36,947 nt of DNA from CAZEJS01 sp964512645 (lineage in GTDB: Bacteria > Actinomycetota > Geothermincolia > Fen-727 > Anoxymicrobiaceae), in assembly GCA_964512645.1 (NCBI GenBank), contig CAZEJS010000029.1, positions 1 through 36,947 on the forward strand. The letters run 5' to 3'. Shown here one piece after another: positions 31,240 to 36,947 of this stretch. Under the pieces are notes generated by a model. That model was given only the letters and a program-made list of their open reading frames with translations, made no database searches and was not told the DNA's origin. The position numbers and the translations under genes were made by a program. How positions within the stretch are numbered: the first letter of the stretch is position 1; each line of letters starts with the position of its first letter.

Positions 31240-32289
31240 ATGGTTCAGAACAACATCACCGCGATTGTGATAGCGCTCAGCGCCCTGTTGCTGGCCGCCC
31301 TGGGGGTCATCGCGTACCTGTTCCTGCGCACCCGCCGCCTCGAGCTGGAGTGCGAGCTGCTCCTGCGCGGTTCGGAGGGCACGAACTTCGTGGAGATCGT
31401 CAACGATAACATCGACCAGGTGCACGGTCTCATGGAGGAGGTCAACGCGCTTTCGGAGCGTTACGCCGCTGTCCTGCGGCGGGTTGCCGGCGCCGTCCAG
31501 CACGTCGGGGTGGTGAGGTTCGACGCCTTCCGCGACCTCGGGGGGCTACTGAGCTTCGCGGTGGCGTTGCTGGACGACAGGGGCAACGGGCTGGTGCTCA
31601 GCTCCATCTACGGGCGCAGCGAGTCGCGAACCTACGCAAAACCGGTCATCGAGAGGTCTTCACCCTACGAGCTTTCCCCCGAGGAGCGAGAGGCGATCCG
31701 GCTCGCCATGCAGAGCAAGGAGATGGGCGCACTGCCCGTGGAATCGAGGGACCGCGACCACGAGGAGAGGATGGCCAACCTCCGGCTGTTCCATGACAGG
31801 GAGTACCTGCAGCGTCCGCCCGAACGCGACGCCGCACGGCTCGAGGCCGAGGAGAGGGCGTCCGGGGGGAGAAGCCCCGACAGACTCGAGCGGACCGACC
31901 GGCCCGAGCGGGGAAGGCCCCCGGAACGAAGGCCGGCCAGGAGGCCCGAGGCCGCCCCGAAGGCGGAACGGACCTCCACCGCGCCGAAACCGCCCAGGAG
32001 GCGCGAACCCCGGGGAGTGAACCACGTCAAGGCCCCCGAGTGGGCCACGGCCCCGCCGGGGGACCCGGACAGGGCCGATGGGACAAGGTCTTTAGACGAG
32101 GAGGTCCAGGCCCTTCTCGAGCCGGAGGGAGAACCCTCCCCGACCGCTGAACGGGACCGGCGCGCCGAGCGGGCCGCGCGAACGGCGCCGGCGCGCCGGC
32201 CAGAAAGCCACGGCAGGGCCCCGGCCGAAGCGCGCCCCAGGGGGCTGGACACGCCGGTGGACAGGTTGAGGGACAGGAAGAAGGATTGA
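31240..32289 (+). CDS. DUF4446 membrane protein with long charged tail
   Basis: A 349-residue protein from ATG 31240 (MVQNNITAI), after the purine-rich AAGAGAGAGCAGGT; an earlier in-frame start at 31195 is unlikely. One membrane helix at ~8-28, then the DUF4446 domain at ~32-160: ELLLRGSEGTNFVEIV, AVQHVGVVRFDAFRDLGG, SFAVALLDDRGNGLVLSSIY, RTYAKPV. Relatives are usually ~150-170 residues. Here residues ~165-349 are an added, very Arg/Glu/Pro-rich disordered tail with mixed charge. No function is known for DUF4446. The pheA start lies 1 bp after this stop, so the two are translated from one mRNA. Confidence 0.87.
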   Translation: MVQNNITAIVIALSALLLAALGVIAYLFLRTRRLELECELLLRGSEGTNFVEIVNDNIDQVHGLMEEVNALSERYAAVLRRVAGAVQHVGVVRFDAFRDLGGLLSFAVALLDDRGNGLVLSSIYGRSESRTYAKPVIERSSPYELSPEEREAIRLAMQSKEMGALPVESRDRDHEERMANLRLFHDREYLQRPPERDAARLEAEERASGGRSPDRLERTDRPERGRPPERRPARRPEAAPKAERTSTAPKPPRRREPRGVNHVKAPEWATAPPGDPDRADGTRSLDEEVQALLEPEGEPSPTAERDRRAERAARTAPARRPESHGRAPAEARPRGLDTPVDRLRDRKKD

Positions 32290-32290
32290 C

Positions 32291-33115
32291 GTGCCGAGCA
32301 TCGGCTACCTGGGGCCAAGAGGCACGTTCACCGAGGAAGCCTTGAGGACCCAGCTCCCCTCGTGTTTCGACCCGGAGACGCCCTACCCGACGATTCCCGA
32401 GGTGCTCGGCGCCGTACAGTCGGGCGGAGTCGACAAGGGCATCGTGCCCATCGAGAACTCCATCGAGGGTTCGGTCAACGCCACGCTGGACACCCTCGCC
32501 TTCGAGACGGACCTGGTGATCGAGAGGGAGGTCGTTCACCCCATACGGCATTGCCTGATCGCACGGGCCGGCGTCGGGAGGGAAAAGGTCGAAGCGATCG
32601 TCTCCCACCCGCAGGCTACCGGGCAGTGCAGGGGCTTCCTCGCGCGCTGGTTCCCCGAAGTGCCGGTGGTCGCCGCCAACAGCACCGCCGACGCGGCCCT
32701 GGAAGTGTCGCGCTCCGCGCGGCCGCTCGCCGCCATAGGCACCGAGCTCGCCGCGGAGATCTACGGGCTGGAGGTGCTCGACCGCGACATGGAGGATTAC
32801 CAGGGCAACGTCACCCGGTTCGTCGTCGTCGGGAGAGAGAAGGCCCCTCCCACCGGGAACGACAAGACGTCCATCGCCTGCTTCATCCAGGCCAACCGGC
32901 CGGGCAGCCTGCTGGAGATACTCCAGGAGTTCGCCGGCAGGGGGATAGACCTCACCAAGATCGAGTCGCGCCCGACAAAGAAGGTCCTGGGCGAGTACTA
33001 CTTCTTCATCGACGTGAACGGGCACGTCGACGACGCCGGCGTCGCCGCGGCCATCGGCTCGCTGGTCGGGAAGCTCCGGGAGCTCAAGCTTCTGGGGTCT
33101 TACCCCGCGGCGTGA
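32291..33115 (+). CDS. pheA: Prephenate dehydratase
   Basis: A 274-residue monofunctional enzyme (not fused to chorismate mutase) converting prephenate to phenylpyruvate in phenylalanine synthesis. Catalytic domain: YLGPRGTFTEEAL, VPIENSIEGSVNATLDTL, SHPQATGQCRGFL and the essential Thr in NVTRFVVVG. The C-terminal ACT domain (~residues 195-270) carries the phenylalanine-sensing IESRP motif, so feedback inhibition is expected. GTG 32291 follows the DUF4446 stop by 1 bp, with GGAAGAAGG as ribosome site. Complete and of typical length. Confidence 0.96.
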   Translation: MPSIGYLGPRGTFTEEALRTQLPSCFDPETPYPTIPEVLGAVQSGGVDKGIVPIENSIEGSVNATLDTLAFETDLVIEREVVHPIRHCLIARAGVGREKVEAIVSHPQATGQCRGFLARWFPEVPVVAANSTADAALEVSRSARPLAAIGTELAAEIYGLEVLDRDMEDYQGNVTRFVVVGREKAPPTGNDKTSIACFIQANRPGSLLEILQEFAGRGIDLTKIESRPTKKVLGEYYFFIDVNGHVDDAGVAAAIGSLVGKLRELKLLGSYPAA

Positions 33116-33145
33116 TCCGGGGCCTGCCGGCTCACCTCCTTGGGC

Positions 33146-33151
33146 TATAAT
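33146..33151 (+). promoter_or_regulatory. -10 element placing the serS transcript start at its ATG
   Basis: An exact TATAAT with only six bases (TCTCTT) before the ATG at 33158. Normal -10 to +1 spacing puts +1 at or next to the A of ATG. No Shine-Dalgarno is present. The -35 region is weak (CCTGCC at 17 bp). Confidence 0.7.
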
Positions 33152-33157
33152 TCTCTT

Positions 33158-34435
33158 ATGCTCGATATCAAGGTGCTCCGGGAGGACCCCGAGCGGGTCA
33201 AGAAGGCAATACGCGACCGTGAGATGAGCGCCGAGGTCGCCGACGTGGACGGCATCCTCGAGCTCGACTCGCGGCGCCGGTCCGTGCTGGTGGAAGTGGA
33301 AGAACTCAAGCACGAGCGCAACCGGGCTTCCGAGACCATCGTCGAGCTCAAGAGGAACGGCGGGGACACCTCGGAGATAACCGGACGGATGCGCGACATC
33401 TCCGACCGAATCAAGGAGATGGACACGGAGGTGCGCTCGATCGACGAAGCCCTCCGGGCGATGATGCTCGACGTCCCCAACGTCCCCCATGAGTCCGTCC
33501 CGGTCGGCCCGGACGAGAGCTTCAACGTGGAGGTGCGCCGCTACGGCAGGGCGCCCACTTTCCCCTTCGAGCCCAGGCCTCACTGGGACGTCGGGGAGGA
33601 CCTCGATATCCTCGACTTCGAGCGCGGGGCGAAGATAGCCGCGGCGCGGTTCACCCTGCTCAAGGGAGCGGGAGCGCTGATGGAGCGCGCGCTCGTGAAC
33701 TTCATGCTCGACATGCACACGCGCGAGCACGGTTACACGGAGGTGTTCCCGCCGATCCTGGCCAACGAGGCGACCTTCACCACCACCGGCCAGCTCCCGA
33801 AGTTCAGGGAAGACATGTACCAGTGCCAGGACAACCTGCTGCTGGTGCCCACCGCCGAGGTTCCGGTCACGAACATCTACCGCGACGAGATCATCCCCGA
33901 GTCGGACCTGACCGTCAACTTCGTGGCCTACACCCCCTGCTTCAGGCGGGAGGCGGGGTCATACGGGCGTGACGTGCGGGGGATAATCCGCCAGCACCAG
34001 TTCAACAAGGTCGAGATGGTGAAGTTCGCCCACCCCGACACCTCCTTCGACGAGCTGGAGAAGATGATCGCTAACGCCGAGGAGGTGCTCAGGCGGCTGG
34101 ACCTGCACCACCGGGTGGTTCTACTTTCCACGGGAGACCTCGGGTTCTCGGCCGCCAAGTGCTACGACCTCGAGGTCTGGATGCCGGCCTCCGGCGAGTT
34201 CCGGGAGATATCCTCCTGCTCCTGCTGCACCGACTTCCAGGCGCGCAACGGCAACATCAGGTTCAAGCCGGCAGGGGGCGGCAAGCCCCGCTTCGTGCAT
34301 ACCCTCAACGGGTCGGGAATAGCGGTGGGACGCACCGTCGCGGCCCTGCTGGAGAACTACCAGATGGACGACGGGCGCGTCGTGGTGCCCAGCGCCCTCC
34401 AGCCGTACATGGGCGGTCTCACCATTATCGAATAG
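33158..34435 (+). CDS. serS: Seryl-tRNA synthetase
   Basis: 425 residues, class II synthetase charging tRNA-Ser. The N-terminal domain (1-~105) is the antiparallel coiled-coil arm that contacts the tRNA long variable arm, starting MLDIKVLREDPERVKKAI. Motif 2 is visible as TPCFRREAGSYGRDVRGIIR with the following HQFNKVEM, and motif 3 as NGSGIAVGRTVAALLENYQ. The serine-site segment TAEVPVTN and the SCSCCTDFQARN region are normal. ATG 33158 is the conserved start; it has no ribosome site but a TATAAT just upstream, suggesting a leaderless mRNA. No T-box is seen. It ends with its own terminator. Confidence 0.97.
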   Translation: MLDIKVLREDPERVKKAIRDREMSAEVADVDGILELDSRRRSVLVEVEELKHERNRASETIVELKRNGGDTSEITGRMRDISDRIKEMDTEVRSIDEALRAMMLDVPNVPHESVPVGPDESFNVEVRRYGRAPTFPFEPRPHWDVGEDLDILDFERGAKIAAARFTLLKGAGALMERALVNFMLDMHTREHGYTEVFPPILANEATFTTTGQLPKFREDMYQCQDNLLLVPTAEVPVTNIYRDEIIPESDLTVNFVAYTPCFRREAGSYGRDVRGIIRQHQFNKVEMVKFAHPDTSFDELEKMIANAEEVLRRLDLHHRVVLLSTGDLGFSAAKCYDLEVWMPASGEFREISSCSCCTDFQARNGNIRFKPAGGGKPRFVHTLNGSGIAVGRTVAALLENYQMDDGRVVVPSALQPYMGGLTIIE

Positions 34436-34458
34436 ACGCCGTTCGCTTTCCCCGCCCC

Positions 34459-34481
34459 CCGGCTCGGCAGCCGGTTCTTTT
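34459..34481 (+). terminator. Rho-independent terminator of serS
   Basis: Stem CCGGCT (34459-34464) and AGCCGG (34469-34474) with tetraloop CGGC, followed directly by TTCTTTT. It lies 24 bp after the serS stop. Confidence 0.92.
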
Positions 34482-34585
34482 ACCGGAACAGACATGCCCG
34501 TGACCGCTCGAGAAGGTCGGGTGGGAAAAGTGGAAAATGAACGGCGTCCGGTATATTCTTTAGCAAAACCAGGGGGAGAAGAATT

Positions 34586-35713
34586 ATGTTTTGCAGCAAG
34601 TGCGGCGGTGAAGTCCAGGAAGGCAAGACGTTCTGCACCCATTGCGGCGCGCCGCTGGTGAAAGTGGAAGTGCCGAAGCCGCAGGCCGCCGCGGCGCCCC
34701 CGGCACCCGCGTCAACCTCCGCACGGGAAGCGCCTGCGGCGGCAGCGCCAGCGGGAGCGCCCGGAGGCAAGCGCTGGTTATGGCTTCTGGCCGCAGGGGT
34801 GGGGGCGGCCCTGCTGGTCGCGGCCGTCGTCCTGGTCCTGGTCTTCGTGGTCTTCAAGAGCTCGGGCCCTTCGGCGACCGTGGCTTCGTTCTTCAAGGCC
34901 GTGGAGAGCGGGAACACCGACGCCGTTGCGAAGACCATCGACACATCTTTCTTCAAGGATGACGAAGAGATGGAGAAAGTCTTCAAAGAGGAGATCCTGG
35001 GCACGATGCCCGAGGGCGCGAAGTTCGAGGGCATGCGTTACGAGACGGACACCACCGGCGGCAGGGCCGTTGTCAAGGTCACGAACGGCACCTTGAGCTA
35101 CTCCGAGGACGGGAAGCGACAGACGCTCGACATCACCAGGCTGGAGAACGGCAACAGGTTCGACATGGTTGAAGTTAACGGGGCCTGGCTGATATCGCCC
35201 ACAACGTTCGGGGGAGTGTTCGCGGGCGCCTTCAAGGAACAGGCCGACGGCGTCTTCAGCAACGAGATCGAGCCTAAGGCCGGCGAGCTGGAGAAGGCCT
35301 TTACCGACCTGAGCTCATCGATGTCCGCGGATACGCTCCCGAGCGCCCAGGACCTCAGAGGGCAGTTGAACTCGGCCAAGAAGCTCCTCGAGGAGTACCG
35401 CTCCCTCGGAAAGAAGGCCAAGGCCAAGTACAAGAGGATGCAGGACTTGAGCGGCAGCGGTCTCGAGGACTACAAAGCATACGCCGCGGCGGGGATAGGG
35501 TTCATCGATACTTCGCTGAGGATGTTCGACGAATCGACGAAGTTCCTGGATTACGTCATAGGCGTGCTGGCCCGGCGTGAAGCGGGCACCATGCCCGACC
35601 TGGATGAATATAACCGGAAGACCGAAGAGTACACCAGGCTGACGGCGGAGCTGGAGCAGCGCTTGAGCGGATACCAGGAGAAGATGGAATCCCTCGGTGA
35701 GAAGCTGAAGTAA
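34586..35713 (+). CDS. Zinc-ribbon single-pass membrane protein with extracytoplasmic domain
   Basis: A 375-residue protein; ATG at 34586 follows AGGGGGAGAAG. The N-terminus is a zinc ribbon with Cys3, Cys6, Cys17 and Cys20 (CSKC and CTHC). An Ala/Pro-rich linker and one membrane helix follow (~64-90, WLWLLAAGVGAALLVAAVVL). Outside, residues ~95-200 resemble DUF4878/NTF2-like lipoprotein domains (ATVASFFKAVESGNTDAVAK, ... VEVNGAWLISP). Residues ~215-375 are long charged helices, probably coiled coil. The ribbon-TM plan is shared with the short protein at 11014. The -10-like TATATT at 34552 may be the promoter. Function unknown; convergent with the Fe-S gene, 6 bp apart. Confidence 0.87.
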   Translation: MFCSKCGGEVQEGKTFCTHCGAPLVKVEVPKPQAAAAPPAPASTSAREAPAAAAPAGAPGGKRWLWLLAAGVGAALLVAAVVLVLVFVVFKSSGPSATVASFFKAVESGNTDAVAKTIDTSFFKDDEEMEKVFKEEILGTMPEGAKFEGMRYETDTTGGRAVVKVTNGTLSYSEDGKRQTLDITRLENGNRFDMVEVNGAWLISPTTFGGVFAGAFKEQADGVFSNEIEPKAGELEKAFTDLSSSMSADTLPSAQDLRGQLNSAKKLLEEYRSLGKKAKAKYKRMQDLSGSGLEDYKAYAAAGIGFIDTSLRMFDESTKFLDYVIGVLARREAGTMPDLDEYNRKTEEYTRLTAELEQRLSGYQEKMESLGEKLK

Positions 35714-35719
35714 GGTCCC

Positions 35720-36793
35720 TCAGCGCAGCACGTCGAGGAACTCCTGGAGCCTGCCCTTCTTTCGCAGGGACTCGATCCCCATCTCCCTCATCGAGGCGGG
35801 CGTCGGGGATGCCCCCTCGCGCCGCACAAGGGAAAGGGCGCCGGTGTCACACCCGGTCACGCACAGGCCGCAGCCGATGCAGCGCTCCCCGGTGACGAGG
35901 GCCACGTCGTCCACGACCTCGATTGCCGTGACCGGGCAGCGGTCCTCGCACACCCCGCAGCCGGTGCACAGGTCCTCCTCCAGCTCCGGCAGGAAGCCTG
36001 AGCTCGCGAGGAAGCCGGGCATGTTCAACTGCCCGACGCTCCTGAGGAACCCGCAGCAGCACGAGCAGCAGTTGCAGATGAACTGCAGCTTGTCCCGGGA
36101 GTTGTTGACGTTGTGGACCAGCCCGATCCTGTCGAACTCGCGGAGCTTCTCCTTCATCTCGTCCTTGGTTATGTAGCGCCCGAAGCCCCGTTCCACCAGG
36201 TAGGTGCATGTGTCGTCGAAGAGCATGCAGGCCTCGAGCGGACCGTCGCAGTGCCCGAACGCGTTGCGGCAGGCGCAGACGGCGAGGCCGACGACCCTGG
36301 CCTCATCTATGAGCTCGTACACCTTCTCGTAGGTGAGCACCCTGGGTTCGTTTTCGACCTCCTCCTGTATGGGGACGACCCTGGCGAAAGGAGTCCCGGT
36401 CTCGGATACGTCCAGGGCGTGGGTCATCAGGTATTTCTCCCAGAGGCCCGCCAGCCTTTCGAGCTTCTCATTCTTAGGCACCTTCATGTAAGGAAACTCG
36501 AAGATGCCCGGCATGATAGGCAGGAGCGCGTAGCCCCACTTTCCGTCCTTCTCGCGCGCGTACACCAGCCCCTTGTCCGCCATGCTTTCGAGCAGGGCTT
36601 TCGCCTGGTGCTCTTCGAGGCCGGCCTTTTCGGCAATCCGCGAGGGCTCCTGCGGCATGAAGGGAACGCTGCACGCCGCCCTTGCCTCGTCGGGCTCGAA
36701 CAGCTCGGATAGTATCTCTATGATCTCCGGTGATTCCGGAGCCCCGCTGGGGTGCCTGTCCAGGTGCTTCCTCAGGTCCTCGTAGACGTCCAT
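35720..36793 (-). CDS. Winged-helix / multi-cysteine / 2x[4Fe-4S] ferredoxin-type protein
   Basis: 357 residues from ATG 36791-36793, preceded by AGGAGGACGG. Residues ~20-92 look like a winged-helix domain (SRIAEKAGLEEHQAKALLES). Residues ~173-196 carry four cysteines (CACRNAFGHCDGPLEAC and TC at 196), and 240-247 the dense CNCCSCCC motif. Two classical ferredoxin clusters follow: CTGCGVCEDRC and CIGCGLCVTGC, each with a fourth Cys or Pro-linked position as usual for 2x[4Fe-4S] domains; the second has GC in place of CP. Such proteins occur in anaerobes as electron-transfer proteins of undefined partner. The DNA-binding look of the N-terminus could allow redox sensing, but this is inference. 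Cytoplasmic. Confidence 0.88.
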   Translation of the reverse strand: MDVYEDLRKHLDRHPSGAPESPEIIEILSELFEPDEARAACSVPFMPQEPSRIAEKAGLEEHQAKALLESMADKGLVYAREKDGKWGYALLPIMPGIFEFPYMKVPKNEKLERLAGLWEKYLMTHALDVSETGTPFARVVPIQEEVENEPRVLTYEKVYELIDEARVVGLAVCACRNAFGHCDGPLEACMLFDDTCTYLVERGFGRYITKDEMKEKLREFDRIGLVHNVNNSRDKLQFICNCCSCCCGFLRSVGQLNMPGFLASSGFLPELEEDLCTGCGVCEDRCPVTAIEVVDDVALVTGERCIGCGLCVTGCDTGALSLVRREGASPTPASMREMGIESLRKKGRLQEFLDVLR

Positions 36794-36947
36794 CCGTCCT
36801 CCTAGCATCCGGCGCCGCGTTCCATTACAGGATAACACTACCGCGAGGAAGGCCCGCGCCGCAGCACGACGGGACAACAGGCAACGACGGCGGTTAGAGT
36901 CCACGCTGGTGGTGTAAGTTCCCGATATCAAGAGGTCGGACTGAGTG
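36794..36947. other. Upstream region at the right window edge
   Basis: 154 bp ahead of the Fe-S gene. Minus-strand TATCCT and TGTAAT near 36820-36835 could be -10 elements, without a clear -35. The Fe-S frame stays open upstream to 36931 but the extra residues have no supported start. No start of a neighbouring gene is visible. Confidence 0.4.

Noticed and set aside
33140..33157. TTG start six codons upstream of the serS ATG
   Set aside because: It overlaps the TATAAT element, has no ribosome site, and adds residues not typical of the family.
1..36947. CRISPR array, insertion sequence, integrase, toxin-antitoxin or phage genes
   Set aside because: No regularly spaced direct repeats of array type, no transposase or integrase motifs and no terminal inverted repeats were seen in the window.

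Overview
The window is GC-rich chromosomal DNA (by eye, not computed) with third-codon-position G/C bias, frequent GTG and TTG starts and good GGAGG-type ribosome binding sites. No outer-membrane protein is seen. Secreted proteins carry plain signal peptides, lipoboxes or single membrane anchors. Together with a DUF4446 protein, a leaderless-looking serS start and WYFAEG-type surface modules, this suggests a monoderm, high-GC bacterium, probably a deep or uncultured actinobacterial lineage. That placement is inference; no rRNA gene is present. There is no phage, IS element, CRISPR array or plasmid function. The content is core genes mixed with lineage-specific envelope proteins.

Layout. 1-2694 (-): large secreted protein, cut by the left edge, with 14 propeller-type repeats followed by at least two WYFAEG modules. 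2811-5746: two unrelated SAM methyltransferases and a thiolase. 6083-10944 (+): a two-gene carbohydrate unit, a GT4 glycosyltransferase fused to an alpha-toroid domain and a GH94 phosphorylase-like enzyme. 11014-13712: a short zinc-ribbon membrane protein overlapping tail-to-tail an SGNH-type secreted protein with four WYFAEG modules. 14000-15642 (+): a near-consensus promoter, a small protein of 23-residue repeats and an IPT/TIG lipoprotein. 15659-22026: a membrane-anchored DUF3604/PHP protein, a penicillin-acylase-type Ntn hydrolase and an orphan histidine kinase. 22234-23955: a proline-rich multi-pass membrane protein.

24187-25994 looks like a storage/stress and translation-quality patch: two phasin-like genes behind a promoter with both sigma-70 hexamers at perfect consensus, a divergent KGG-repeat protein, and a YbaK-type deacylase. 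A tRNA-Leu(CAG) follows at 26040-26126. 26301-28225 holds a CARDB-like membrane protein and a second IPT/TIG lipoprotein, which shares a C-terminal domain with the first. 28229-31001 (-) is a compact larE-larB-larC operon with ATGA overlaps for the nickel-pincer nucleotide cofactor; no larA is in the window. 31240-34435 (+) is DUF4446 protein, pheA and serS. The right end has a zinc-ribbon membrane protein and a winged-helix/4Fe-4S protein.

The parts most likely to be undescribed are the envelope proteins: the ~105-residue WYFAEG module shared by two very different secreted proteins, the ~78-residue C-terminal domain shared by the two IPT/TIG lipoproteins, and the exact 23-residue repeat protein. 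No operon in the window has the gene set of a defence system or a complete unknown pathway.
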